64,000 nt of DNA. Source: Flectonema sp. DT1601 (taxonomy: Eukaryota > Euglenozoa > Diplonemea > Diplonemida > Diplonemidae). The notes beneath the pieces were generated by a model. That model worked only from the letters and a program-made list of their open reading frames with translations, did not search any database and was not told where the DNA came from. The position numbers were made by a program, and so were the translations under genes. The stretch is taken from assembly GCA_964019425.1 (NCBI GenBank), contig OZ025853.1, positions 502,001-566,000 of the forward strand. Direction: 5' to 3'. Shown one piece after another: positions 20,481 to 32,600 of this stretch (positions are counted from its first letter, which is position 1; every line of letters starts with the position of its first letter).

Positions 20481-22712
20481 ATGGAACCTCGTGAGACCCA
20501 ATACACATGTTCTGGGTATGTTGGTAGCCTTCGATGTTTAGTTCAACTACCAGATGACATAAGACTGGCAATTGTACTCAGATTATGGGACTTTCCTGGG
20601 TTGAGATTAACCGAGAGAGATGTCCAAAGAGGATTACGACATTTTGAAGGAGGTAAAGAATGGAATTTTAGAATGAGTGCTGTTGATTTGATTCGACACA
20701 TGCCAGCAACGATGTCGATTGAATTAATCACTGTGAGTGAAGGCTCTCCTGATACGCTACTCGCATCGTCTTCTATTCAGATTGGAGATTGTATCTCCGA
20801 CAACATTAACGAGACGAACTTGTTAAGTGCAATAAATGATGAAATACTTCTTTATGATCTGATGGGATATAAGTTCGCTATCGTTGGTGTGGATGTCCGA
20901 CTATCACGACAGGGATTAGCACCGCCTCAGCCAGTTCCTTTGATACCAAAATATATCACACCGAGTCAGCCGATATATCAAAAGCAGCTTTCACAAATAA
21001 ACATCTCATCCCAAGAAGCCGTTTCTTTACCAAATCATTCAACCAACACTATCGTGGATGATATTCCGTCATTCTCATTCTTTGAATTTCCTCAAGGTGT
21101 TACTTTGGATTCTTTTCTCAGGTCGGAGTATTCATCTGTTCAACCTAATGAATTCAAGGTTAATAATATAATAGTTCCAAAACTTCGAAAGAAAAAAAAA
21201 AAGAAGAGAAGAATAAAACATCAGAACGACGTTACGAATATTGAGATGAAAGCAGTGACTGCTGACGATGTTGTTGGGTTAAAGAACGCGACCATTACCC
21301 TTGAGAAGATATTAAAATTGAAAAACGTCGATTCATCGGAGATGACCAAATCAATTCAGACGGTGATATCAAAAATAGAAACGACTGCTAAAAATAATAA
21401 TATTGAGAATGATGTGTCTGGTCATTCTGAATTAAAAAAACAATCTTCTATAATAAGGCAATCGTCATCTCCAAAACAACAACTTCGTGTAAATATTGCA
21501 GCAGCATCGCCGGTTCATTCGGAAGCGTCCTCGGCAACGATTGCAAAAATAGCAACACCCGGATCTGCTGGGTCAGACACGGTTACATCAGCTACTCCAA
21601 AAAGCTCAACAACGAGCAACAGCCCAACTGCTTCTGATTTCGCGATTGTAAAAAAAACACATGACTCTATAGTAAAAATATTTAAAACCCTCAGAGCAGG
21701 ATTTGCGCAATGGGACATCGACAACAACCAACGCCTCACAAAACAAGAATTTATAAACGGCATGAGTAATTTAAAGATTGGCAAAGCAGGCAGAGTCTCT
21801 GATCACCAACTGAAATATCTAATTAAACACCACTGCAGATGCGAGTCAGTATTGAAGATTTGGCACAGCGATGTATCATGTGTTACTGTCAAGACTAGCG
21901 ATACTAAAAATAACATCAGAACTTTTGGATATGAGATCCTTGGCAGTAACGGAGACAGAGCTAGGATCACGGGAGAAAACTTAACAGGATCGACCAGAGA
22001 CTGGTATTCCAGTAAAGTTCCATATCGATTATTTGAGCTTATCGACACCGATAGTTCTGGTTCCATATCATCATCAGAATTCATTGGGATGTTGCAGGCT
22101 CATGACGCAGATCGAACATCAATACAACAAACAGCAATGCGTCGATCAGCTGTAAGAAAATCAGTCGATATTGAGACTACTTCTGAACAAATTAAATCAC
22201 TAGAAGAAAAGGTTTACACATCGAATAGTTCTTTATCGAAAGCTCTGTTAGTTTCACAAGTAAATGAACTACTTCTTACTCAACACGGATCCATTAGGGG
22301 GGCCTTCGCTGATTTAGATGTTGATCGTCAAAGGACTCTTTCTTTCGATGAATTCTCCAGAGGTGTATCCAGCTTCCCAATCCGACCTGAAACGGTCAGA
22401 GCATTGTTCGATACGCTTGATGTTAATAAGAATAACGAACTTGAGTTCTCTGAATTTTATTTATTAATCAACTCTTTGGGTAAGAAAGTTATGATAAAAC
22501 CAGTTGAAGATGCAAAGGCTGCATTCTCCAACCCTTCTCTTCCCTCAATGGTTAAATGGTCTGTTAGTTTATCTAAGAGATGTGGTAGTGAAGGAATCAT
22601 TCTGGAGAAGGTTGGAAACGCTGTTCGAATCGAATTCCTGAAAGAAGTCGACTGGGCTGGACCTTCAAAAAGTTGGTGGCCATTCGCTGCTGTAACTCTA
22701 CTTAAAAAGTAA
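20481..22712 (+). CDS. Four EF-hand protein with C2-like N-terminal domain (743 aa)
   Basis: Single exon; the ATG giving MEPRETQYTCSG is taken. Residues 10-150 form a beta-rich C2-like domain (LPDDIRLAIVLRLWDFPGL, then SIELITVSEGS and FAIVGVDVRLS). A disordered Ser/Thr/Lys-rich linker follows, with a strong basic patch (RKKKKKKRRIKH). There are four calcium loops with the canonical 1-3-5-7-9-12 pattern: DIDNNQRLTKQE (about residue 411), DTDSSGSISSSE (about 521), DVDRQRTLSFDE (about 612) and DVNKNNELEFSE (about 646). It is likely a calcium sensor, perhaps ciliary or membrane-associated. Not assigned to a named family. Confidence 0.85.
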   Translation: MEPRETQYTCSGYVGSLRCLVQLPDDIRLAIVLRLWDFPGLRLTERDVQRGLRHFEGGKEWNFRMSAVDLIRHMPATMSIELITVSEGSPDTLLASSSIQIGDCISDNINETNLLSAINDEILLYDLMGYKFAIVGVDVRLSRQGLAPPQPVPLIPKYITPSQPIYQKQLSQINISSQEAVSLPNHSTNTIVDDIPSFSFFEFPQGVTLDSFLRSEYSSVQPNEFKVNNIIVPKLRKKKKKKRRIKHQNDVTNIEMKAVTADDVVGLKNATITLEKILKLKNVDSSEMTKSIQTVISKIETTAKNNNIENDVSGHSELKKQSSIIRQSSSPKQQLRVNIAAASPVHSEASSATIAKIATPGSAGSDTVTSATPKSSTTSNSPTASDFAIVKKTHDSIVKIFKTLRAGFAQWDIDNNQRLTKQEFINGMSNLKIGKAGRVSDHQLKYLIKHHCRCESVLKIWHSDVSCVTVKTSDTKNNIRTFGYEILGSNGDRARITGENLTGSTRDWYSSKVPYRLFELIDTDSSGSISSSEFIGMLQAHDADRTSIQQTAMRRSAVRKSVDIETTSEQIKSLEEKVYTSNSSLSKALLVSQVNELLLTQHGSIRGAFADLDVDRQRTLSFDEFSRGVSSFPIRPETVRALFDTLDVNKNNELEFSEFYLLINSLGKKVMIKPVEDAKAAFSNPSLPSMVKWSVSLSKRCGSEGIILEKVGNAVRIEFLKEVDWAGPSKSWWPFAAVTLLKK

Positions 22713-23356
22713 GTAATCGTCATCAGGAAGTTCTTTTTTTTATTTTATTTTTTATTCATCACACAAACCAATTATTATTTTTAATATTTAAATCCTACAC
22801 ACACTCCGTTACTGTTCTTGTGAAAGGACATTTTACATTTCTTCTTTTTTTCCTTCACACTGGGATGCTAGAATAATTCTTTTGTTTTTCTTTCTCAGAT
22901 GGAATACCATCTGAGAAAGCTGGAAGTTTTTAAAAGTGTGAGCCGGATGCAAGTTGCCAGGTCGTTGTGTAGAAGTAAAAAAGGAAAAAACCAAAAAAAC
23001 AAAAAACGCTGAGTGAAACGCACGTTTCACACGATTGGCGCATTTCTTGCCCTGGCCACAGCATGCTACAGTGAAAACATTGTCACCAGCTCCGAAAAAA
23101 AAAAAAGAGAAAACTGTTATTCTGTACCCGATTTCTTTATTGTAACTGCTGTTTTGTTTATGTCTTGCGAAGGGGAGGATTATTCTCCTCATAAGAGTTG
23201 TGTTTGCTATGTTGTGATAACTTTATTATGGGACTTCATCACCCCCCCCACTTCAGGGAAGTTTAACCTAAATTACTTATTTAACATTATAAAGTTTATT
23301 ACTGTTTTTAAAGTCATCTAACTCCTCAGGATGAGCGTTCAGAGCTCTTCTAACAA
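22713..23356. other. Intergenic region, 644 nt
   Basis: No gene is supported; the open frames lack protein character. A perfect small hairpin, GTGAAAC/GTTTCAC with loop GCAC, lies at 23013-23030. CTCCTCAG at about 23323-23330 is a likely leader acceptor for the GNAT-like gene. Confidence 0.5.
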
Positions 23357-24269
23357 ATGAAAACGGCATCGAGCTGGCGTAAGCTAGCCTGGCGTAGTGT
23401 TGACAACCCATTTATCACTCATGTAGTGGATCAGCTGTACGCGAAAAATGTAGAAGCAAGAGAAATAATAACTCAAGACATTGGAAAGTATAGAAATTTC
23501 ATAGATGATCAAGTGGGATGGGGAGTATGTTTTTTTATTTCTTCATCAGTACTTTCTTAGTTGACTTTATTAAATTAAAAAAAACAAACAGGCCCTCGAT
23601 AATAAGTCAAGAGCTGCAGGCATGCCTTGGCGTTGTACTCTTTCTAGAAAAGCTCCAGACGACGACATACATCCTGGGTATGCTATTATATTTATTATTG
23701 TTTTTTTTTTTTTGGTTTTTGTTCCGACATAGTCAGAGAAGAAACTATTTAGTCGTGACTTATCTCGACGGGAAGTGTTCAAAATAAATAAAAACAGACT
23801 CCGTGATTGGGATACGAGGTCGACATTTCGAGACGTGTACACCCCACAACAGATAGCCAGTGCTGTTGGATCAAAATCTGTAAAAATTGGATTGTACAGC
23901 TGTGGAGTTGGTCGTAATGAAGATCAGTTAGTTGGAGCTCTGGCTTATTCATTAGAACCAGACTTCTCTCTCGACTTTATTGCAGTAGCTCCAACCTACC
24001 GAAGACAAGATATAGCAACTTATATGGTACTCGCTATGTTAGTTCACATGCAATCGATACAACCTGATGGGTCTTGTATAGCTAATATACCTTGTGGTGC
24101 TAATCTTGATAAGCCTTGGTTATCTAACTGGTTAGAGTCTCTTGATTTTGATCGTCCTGATGAGTATCTTCCGACAGCAGAGGGTGTCAGAATGCATAAG
24201 AAGAATCTTAGCAATGAAGTGTTAGAAAAATATATTCCATCAGTCACTGCGCCTGAACTCATCGAATAG
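23357..24269 (+). CDS. GNAT-like acetyltransferase family protein (241 aa)
   Basis: Three exons (23357-23524, 23592-23677, 23798-24269) join in frame into 241 residues. The C-terminal half has an acyl-CoA-binding-like motif A: LDFIAVAPTYRRQDIATYM (R-R-Q-D-I-A in place of Q/R-x-x-G-x-G/A), preceded by a strand VGALAYSLEP and followed by a helix, as in GNAT folds. The N-terminus (MKTASSWRKLAWRSVDNPF) is basic and could be an organelle presequence. The substrate is unknown. Intron 2 (23678-23797) carries repeat copy C next to a T run, so a repeat insertion has been tolerated or removed by splicing. Confidence 0.7.
23721..23750. repeat. Dispersed repeat copy C, truncated, inside an intron
   Basis: GTTCCGACATAGTCAGAGAA followed by GAAACTATTTAG matches the left end of copies A and B with a few changes, again immediately after a T run. 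The right inverted repeat is missing. It lies wholly in intron 2 of the GNAT-like gene. Confidence 0.6.
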
Positions 24270-24638
24270 CTGAAGAAGGCAATTCATCTTTAATGTAATT
24301 ATCTACTGTGATTGACGTCCGATTACTGCCACAGTCCTCTTCTAGAGGGGGGACGTATTGTGTTTCCTTAAGAAAAGGATTGATTTATTTTGATGATGGC
24401 AAGCTGCCTGCTACGAGTACAGATCACTATTTTACTGTTATCTCGTGTAGTGTTTTCCATGGTTGTCAGTTATTAGCATCCGTAAATTTTCCCTCCCTCC
24501 CCTCGTCGCAGTCTACAACACCATGAGATGACCAGCTCTGCTTTTCTATTTATCTATTTTAATGACACTGTGAGGATTAGTTAATCACTGTCACTATTAT
24601 TACTTTCTTATTACAGATAGTTGGTAATCAGTTCCAAA
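24270..24638. other. Intergenic region, 369 nt
   Basis: No gene seen. CCTCTTCTAGAGGGG at about 24331-24345 can form a short hairpin. The 3' end has TTTCTTATTACAG, the leader acceptor of the next gene. Confidence 0.5.
24604..24616 (+). promoter_or_regulatory. Candidate leader (trans-)splice acceptor
   Basis: TTTCTTATTACAG, 22 nt before the ATG of the basic coiled-coil gene. It has the pyrimidine-rich form seen before most starts, unlike the A-rich AACAG ends of introns inside genes. Confidence 0.45.
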
Positions 24639-25844
24639 ATGAGCGAAGCTGCAGAGCAGCCAACAAAGGAGGGAAAGAAACGACCGAAGAGAAGAAGAAA
24701 CGCTGATGACAAGGCTCGTATTGATGCTGCTATGAGAGTTCTTCAAGATGCGAAGGACAGGGCTGAAGTTGAGAAGAAGGAATATCTGAAATACCTTCAG
24801 TGGAAAGTAAAGATGCAACGAAAGGAACGAAGACAACGAACAAAAGAAGAAGATTCACAACGAGTTCAGATGCAAGAAAGACTCAGATCTATGTTACACA
24901 ATCACAAATATCAACGTAGTCTTGATCAAAAGCAATGGAGAGAATTCGCAGCAGCAAAAGCCAACACAGCCCCACCACCTATCTTAAATAGACCATCAAT
25001 GGGTGAGGTATTGTATGAAGAACATAGGGCTAAAAAACGTGAGATGAAACTTCAACGCCAGGCTGCGTCACCCAGCGCAACTCAAAGTCCTTCAGCTATC
25101 CAAAATGCACCAAAAATTACACAAATCCCAAATTATGTTGCGATTCAAAGCCCACAAGTAACTTTATCTTGGGATAAGACTTCCTTCGAAGACTTTCAAC
25201 GAGCAGCCTGCGAAGAGTATGCGCAACGCCGTGCTCCAGGATCTGGTACTACAGATGAAGTAATACTTCGCTGTGAAAAAATGAAACAATTTCGAGAAAA
25301 ACGAGCATCGAAGGTACAAACAATGTGCAGCTTAGCAACCTTCAGAAGGAATCTAGCGATGGAAAAGATGGCCAAAGACCCACCAGCTGATTGTATTGTC
25401 TCAACAGATATATTGAGATACCTCCCTCCTGAGTTCTTAAAGGAGGAAGAGTTTAAATCATTAGTACCAAAGAAAGAATCGGGTGATGGATTCTTTCTTA
25501 CGGAAGTTGATAATCAGATTACAGTTCCGCCACCATTAGCCAGATCAAAGACACAACAGAGGAGGAGGATGTCAAGATTGAACGGCGCTTCATACTGGAC
25601 ATGGATGCCGAAGGTACCAACGCCGATGCCTCCATTGTCGGAGAATCCGGAATCAGCCCGACGCCGTCGTCAAGAACGTGAACGACAACAACTTGCGGAG
25701 TATTTAGTAGAAGCTAACAGAGGTTATAACAGAGTCAGTAACAGAACTGAATATCATGGAAGGCATCACATATGGACTCGTCACGAACGACATTCTCTAC
25801 CCGTAGCGAGACCACACACAATAGCAATCACTAGTGGTCCATAG
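24639..25844 (+). CDS. Basic coiled-coil protein, unknown (401 aa)
   Basis: Single exon. The start chosen is MSEAAEQPTKEGKKRPKRRR. Residues 1-110 are highly charged and helical (DRAEVEKKEYLKYLQWKVKM, QRKERRQRTKEEDSQRVQMQ), a likely coiled coil. A Pro/Gln/Ser-rich linker (QAASPSATQSPSAIQ) follows, then a second helical part (EDFQRAACEEYAQRR) and another Arg-rich stretch (ESARRRRQERERQQLAEYL) near the end. Not recognised. The composition suits a cytoskeletal or nuclear scaffold, but this is only compositional evidence. Confidence 0.75.
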   Translation: MSEAAEQPTKEGKKRPKRRRNADDKARIDAAMRVLQDAKDRAEVEKKEYLKYLQWKVKMQRKERRQRTKEEDSQRVQMQERLRSMLHNHKYQRSLDQKQWREFAAAKANTAPPPILNRPSMGEVLYEEHRAKKREMKLQRQAASPSATQSPSAIQNAPKITQIPNYVAIQSPQVTLSWDKTSFEDFQRAACEEYAQRRAPGSGTTDEVILRCEKMKQFREKRASKVQTMCSLATFRRNLAMEKMAKDPPADCIVSTDILRYLPPEFLKEEEFKSLVPKKESGDGFFLTEVDNQITVPPPLARSKTQQRRRMSRLNGASYWTWMPKVPTPMPPLSENPESARRRRQERERQQLAEYLVEANRGYNRVSNRTEYHGRHHIWTRHERHSLPVARPHTIAITSGP

Positions 25845-26622
25845 TAGAAGATGATCCCTTTGTCATTTATGTTTAGGTTCACAGCTTTCTTTACGATCGA
25901 AACGGATAACTATCGGCTTCTGCAGTGGTAGTTGTGGTTTTATATGTTAGTTTTGTTCATTCATATGTTGTCAGTGTTTTGTATCTTCGAATTATTTGGA
26001 ACCTTCCCTGCGAATGGAAGAATTGATTACCATCCTTCTTGTTGTGAGTTATGATATTTTGGAGGTAGGGGGGGAAAAAAAAAAAAAAAAAAAAAAAACT
26101 GCACTGAAGACTTCCCTGAACAATGGATGTCTGAATACAAAGCTGTTGACTTGATGGATCAAATCATTTATGCGACCCCCCTTTCTGGGGGAGTGTTTGC
26201 CTTTGTTTATTTCTATAGCTTCTGATAAGACTGTATATCTGATTAGTAGTAGTTGTTGTTGGTTGTTATCAATTCTTACTTATGATGTTTAACAGGAGTA
26301 TTAGATTCCATTGCCTCGCGTAACTGAGAGCAGCTAGTTAATATGAGAAGGATGATATATTTTCCTGTTTTTTATGTTTTTTTTTATTTGCTAAACGGAC
26401 CTTTTATTTAATTAAAAAAAAACTATCAAGTATTTATGTTGACTCACAGTATCATCTGTTGTAATGGACTGCAAGGCATTGGAGGTAGCTACCAGATTTG
26501 ACAATGATTCCTGGATGCTTATACTAAACATTAATTTAGTTATGTGTTTAATCTTCTGTCACTTATAAAAGTTTTATTTAGTTCAACTTCTCTCTCTTAG
26601 TACTTTCAGTTATGTTAACAAG
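25845..26622. other. Intergenic region, 778 nt
   Basis: It contains an A run (about 26070-26098). Directly after it, a 32-codon ORF at 26127-26225 (MSEYKAVDLMDQIIY..., hydrophobic end) reads like protein but is too short to call; CCCCC/GGGGG could pair within it. The rest shows nothing recognisable. Confidence 0.4.
26588..26609 (+). promoter_or_regulatory. Candidate leader splice acceptor(s) of the ATR gene
   Basis: CTTCTCTCTCTTAG and then TACTTTCAG, two pyrimidine tracts ending in AG, the second 13 nt before the ATR start. Consistent with spliced-leader addition. Confidence 0.45.
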
Positions 26623-29600
26623 ATGAGTAGCGGTGGTAATAATATTCAAATTCAATTGGCTCAAATAGCTGACCAGTTGACTCAATTAATTCACACATCT
26701 TCACCTGATGTTAGAAGACAGTTTGAAGTATCATTTCGAAAATTTTTAAAGAAGTTAAAACAAGCTTTAGAATGTATAAATGACAGCGATAAACAGGCTT
26801 TGATGAAGTTATTGTCATTCGTACCTGATGCGAGAGTATTACGACAGCTATCAGGTGATGGTGTTCTTATTGAGTTATTGACTACTATGATTCCTGTGTT
26901 ACCGATTCTACAATCAAACAATGAATTATACAGTAAAGCTACTCAGCTAATACTTGACATAACTGAAGAACTTTGTTATAGAGGACGATCAGGAGAACTT
27001 ACAAATCAATTGTTAGATCTACTCCTTGGACTTCAGGAGTATTGGTGTTCCGATTGCAGAGAACCAGCTTCATTTTGTATAATGAAATCACTCTCTGATA
27101 CGATAGCTACATCATCACCATTTCCAATGCTGGTTATTTCTTCTGCTTCAGATTTACTATCCGTCATTCCTGTAGTCTATCAGTGCTTGTCTTTATTAGC
27201 TGATGGTTGTATTTCTATTGAACTGTCACGTGGGATAATACTTTCGGGAATATTCTATATTAGGGTTTCTGGCTGTTCGAAGACTCGTTGGATTGTTTTA
27301 AATACAATAAATAAACTAATTATAAAATTATCATCTTTATCACAACCGATTGACCAAATGGTGATTGATGCTGTGGTGTTGCTGTGTTTACAATTATGTG
27401 CGGTGTGCACTCCGAAAGTGTTGTCGAACGCTCAGTGCGCTGTCGGAACTGAAATTTCTGTTTACAACAATAGCTTACAACTCTCTCAAGATATGCCATG
27501 TGCCAGCGTAGAAAAAGACTCTGAAACTCTCAAAATAAAAACAAACGTGGAATTGATTTGCAGTAAAATAATTCATTCCTGTCTAAGAATGTGTTCACCG
27601 ACGGTGTCTGAAGATTTTTGTTCATCTTGCACACCTTATGTGATTCTTATTATGAAAAATATATCAACGTTTTCAACAATTGTATCCGACAGTCTCATCA
27701 AATCAATTTCAACACTTGTGACGTTGGATACTTGTTGTGTATTGTCGATGAGTGTTTGCAGTAATTTCCTTAGTAGTAATAAACTCTCTGGTTCAATTCA
27801 AAAAATTGTCGTCGACGCTACCGTCTCTGCGATCGAATATCAAATTTCAATCTCACGTAAATCTTTCAACATCTCTAAACGACGAAAAGTTGATTGCGAA
27901 CCCCAACAAAATCCATCAGAAACCCTCCTACTGTCAACAATAAAATCATTAATTAATGATAAAGACGTGTTTAGTTCTTTACAATCATCAAAACTATTAG
28001 TGTTGATTCAACGATGTATTGAATCCAATCAGGTTGCAGTGTTGTCGTCAATTGTTCAAGTTGCTAAACGAATTAAATCACCTTCTTATGAATCGATTTC
28101 AACGACGTTTATACAACTGGCTGCGTCAGAACTTAGAAATATTAATAAATCCCATTCAGAATTCACATGGGAATGTGAAATTCAAGGTATGCTGATACTA
28201 TCACAAGACACGACTTTATCTAAAGAAGTTCGTGACCAGGCTGTTGCAGCAGTGATTGGGATCAGTGCGATCACACTAACAGTAGAAATGAGTAGTTCAT
28301 TCGAAGATGATAGAGTACGTGGTATTTACGAAGGGTTACTTCAGCTGCCGTCAGATTCTGTATCCCAGAAACTATCTTTATTCACTGATGGACTTAGTAG
28401 AAAACACGCTTCTGTTTCATCCTCAATGCTCTGTAAACTACTAATGAGTTGTGATCTACCTGAACCCAAACGATCAGGTATTTCTGATTGTATTGTTGCA
28501 TCTCTCAGGGGGAGATACAGACATGTTATTCTTCAAGAGCTTCCATCATTATTACGAGCATTGTACAGCCCTCATCATTCAGACATTGCGAGTAGTCTGA
28601 CGAGGTTAACAGCGTCGTCGCTTAATTCAAATAAACAAACACCTGAAAAACGAAAGTCTGGTAGAAAACCGTCGAAAAAAAAAAGTCAACCGACGGAAAT
28701 AAAAAAAGATCAAATCATCGGAGGTATATTTTGCTTTTCAGCATGGAGGAGTGAAGTAGTAGATGCAACGCCAACGACAGCGAATTTGATGAGAGCTTTG
28801 GGTGCAATGACGGATGTTGCTGCGGCTTGCAATGATGAGTTTGATTATACTTCTGTGTCATCATTATTGAAGGGTGGTGAACATAACATTGGTGTACTCT
28901 CTTCTTCAGATCCTGAAGAGCTATCTGCTTCACGTGAATTAATCTGCTCACTCATAGACGCACGCGTCATAGCTAAAGTTCTTAACCCAACTTCAGATGA
29001 AATTCCAAATTTACTGGCTCTGGTAGATCATATCTCAACCGTTCTTCATGCTCCAGATTCTGTACCCCCAGTCGTTTATAAAAATATAACTCACATCTTA
29101 TGTATTGCAGCCAGGGCTGTGTTACCAACAGATCCGATGTCGCTCTCTCGTATTATAAAAGAAATGATGTGTTTATTACAAGTATCTGAGTCACCTAGTT
29201 GGTATGTGTTGTATAACTGTTCTCTTTGTGGTATAAAGTAAATGAAATAAATAAACAAAAAAAAAAAAACAGTGGCATTCGTTTAACTATGCTTGTACAG
29301 CAGGAGTTGCAGCAGATGGAAAGCCGACTGGGAACGTCTTTGTGTGAACTTTTAAAACGTTTTCCAGACTTGTTCGAACCTTTGCTCAATGAACTTCCAT
29401 CGTATAATAAAAATAGAAAACAAACTGCGGCACCATTACTTTACGCTATTGCTGATTACGTTGATCATGATGTTGAAGGATTCATTGCTGAGTTACTCCC
29501 TAGTTTGATTGCTTGGTTGATACGTATTGATTCTCAACCTGACAATACAACCAATCCAATTCAGCGTATCGCTCAGGTTTGTAATTGTTTGAAGGAATTA

Positions 29601-32600
29601 GATTCTGCGAAACTAGTCTCTGTTGGTATAACAGCAAAAACATGGGATACGAAAACCATTCTTGGAGAAATCCTTCTTGTTCACGCTCAACCTATTCTAG
29701 CATCTGTTCTTCTCGATACGGAAGGTTCTAGTTGGACAGAATACTTCAAAGCTGTAAAACGACAACTTGCCTTCATCGATGAGCACGGTCGCGGTTTCTA
29801 TTCAGAAACCATAAAGCAATGCGGTGCTAACTTAGTCAGTGATTTGGTTATTTCAACTGGTAAGAACCCAGATTTTGAAATAGCATGCAGCAAAGCAAGC
29901 AGAGCATTACAAATGTATCATGTTTGCTTTGAGAGTGCGAGAGATAATTTTGAAGGAAAGAACCAATCTCCGATTCCAAACGCTCCGAATTCAAAAAGTG
30001 AATCAGTCAGATTGAAAGGAGCGCGTGATAAGTTGGGACATTCGTTTTTCAGCATCTTAGACTCGATTGGGGAATGGGTTGGTGTTGGTGCTGCAAAGGA
30101 AAGAACATACAACCCATCATCAGTATCACTCGGTATCCGCGTAATGCACGGCATTGTACTATTACTCGGACCAACTGCTTCTAACTACACCAGTAAGTTA
30201 AACCCAACCCTCAACATGTGCTTACAAATGACAAATATTGGACCTGATGTTGGTGACCTACTAGTAGACACTTGGGGGTCTTATATTGATGAATTAAATT
30301 CTCAAACGATCTCAAATTCACTCGACACTTTCGTGATTGAAGTAGTTGGCCTTGCGAGGGTATCTCGAAGGAGAAGCGCGGAATTGCTTATAAAGTTATT
30401 TGATAAAACTAGTAGTAAGAATATGGCAGAATGGGAAAAGGTTCATCACTTGATACCAACAACAGGAGAGTATGATGATATACTAAATGCGATGGCAACA
30501 GACTCAGGGATCACCTTGGAAGGATCCCTACCAGGAATACTAAACGGACTTCGCTCAGTCTCAAAAGAGTGTCGATCAGCAACACTTCTAGCTCTTTGTA
30601 ACAAACTCAGATCTCACAGATCTGAAGTTACACCAACACGAGAAGAGTATTTAAAACTCATTCACTGTCTTCTAAAAATGTCAAGAGATTGGGATGGAGA
30701 CTCCACAATTCATAATAATATAATGTACTCTTTGGGGATGCTTGGTGCTATACAGCCAAATATAATGCAAGGTATGAATTATTATTTTTTTTCTTTTTTC
30801 TCAACATCAAAAAAAAAACACTTTAAAACAACAAACAACAATCACAAAAGGTGTCAACACTCGTTCAGATGGAAAATTAGAAGACCTCGACGACGAGCTC
30901 TTTGCTGTTAATTTAATTAACAACTTTCTTGTTAAGACTCTTCGATTACAATCATCACAGGCTGGTAAAACTCATACTCATGATAAAGCCGCATACGCTA
31001 TTCAAGAATTATTGAAATCACTTATTCAGAAATCACGAGAAGCTATTAACTACGATCCGAAAAACTATCAAAAACAATCAACGAAGTCAGAAGTTGCGAA
31101 CTATTCCTGGTGGAATAAAATTTCATCTGAAACCAGAGATCAAATAGCAGTGTACCTGGATACTAAATATGTTGTTGTCGTAACTCAACATAGAAACGCA
31201 AAACAAGTAGAATTCCAACCTGGAATGAATTTCCGAACATGGCTAAAAGCCTGGATTGTAAACCTGATTGGAAAGGCTAAGAGTTTTAGAGGTTTGTGTT
31301 TCATCACCACCTTGTGAAATTTTTTTCAAATCAAAAAAAAAAAAAAAAAAAAAAAAACACAAAATAAAAACAGGACAAGTACTTCAAAACGTACGCAACG
31401 TCGTAAAAGACGATATTGAACTTGCTTTATATGTACTTCCGTATCTAGTTCTAAACGTTTGCTTACACGGTGGGGAAGACGCTGTCAATAATATTTCTCA
31501 GGAATTTGACGTTGTTCTGACTTGGGCTGATGAACACCCTGGAGAAGTCTCTGAACATGTTCAAATTATATGCTCTCTGATAGACAAGCAGTCTTCATGG
31601 TGTAATGAAATAAGAGGAAGGTTATCATTAAAGAAGAGTAATGATCGAATCAAAGTAAGCGCTGATGATGAAGCAAAAACCCGTCATGTTTCATCTTTGA
31701 TGGAAAAAGTTCCTCACGTGATGCTCGCACGGGCATGTAGAGTTACAAATCCAGCGAGAGCGTTATTGTATACGGAGCAGCATTTGAGAAATGTTAGAAC
31801 CACATCGTTATCGACAAAGAGACATACAACTCAACTAAGTCAAGCCGGTGTTCGTAGTTGGTGTGATCCTAAAGACCTTTGTCTATACCAAGAAGTGTAT
31901 TCTAAACTTCAAGAACCTGATGGTCTCTTAGGCGTCAAACATCTTCGTCAACAGAATGCCATTCAAGAACAGCTACATGAACAGGCGGTTGACTTGGAAA
32001 CTATTGGGGTATGTGTAATTCTTTTTTATTAAAAAAAAAACAAAAAAAACACTGCATAACCTAACCAACAACAACAGATGTGGTCTGATGCTACTCAACG
32101 TTATGAACTCCTCCTCGAGCAGTTTCCAGGGGAAGCCATTTATCAGGTTTGTTATTTAATAAAAAAATCATAACCGTGAGTATACAATACATAAGGTAAC
32201 ATCATAACATTAAATATAACAACAGGAGCGAATGATGGAATGCCTTAAGTCACTTGGTCAGTACTCAGTTATGATTGCGTATGCTGAAAACAGAATAGAA
32301 CTCAGAAAGTATACAACACAAGCTGCGTGGAGACTTGGTGATTGGGATTTAGTTGAAAAGAGTCTTGAGGAAGATGCTCCAACAGGAAAGTGTAAGACGA
32401 TGGAATTTGAAAGAGGAATCGCTAATAGTTTACTTTCAATAAGAAGAGGTGATTATGAAAGAGTTCAAAAGACATTAGAGCTAACACGATCAGGACTTCA
32501 TAGTGACTTAGCTGCGGCTTGTCTTGAAAGTTACGAAACAGCATACAAACACTTGGTTAAACTACACGTACTTACCGACATTGAAAGGAGTGCTGATTTT

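Noticed and set aside
22707-22718. GTAAGT at the end of the EF-hand gene as a splice donor for a further exon
   Set aside because: The frame stops in the same place and no following frame with an acceptor continues the protein; other introns do not use GTAAGT.
23013-23321. 102-codon open frame on the + strand beginning at a GTG
   Set aside because: No ATG start, odd composition, overlaps a hairpin and homopolymers; no protein character.
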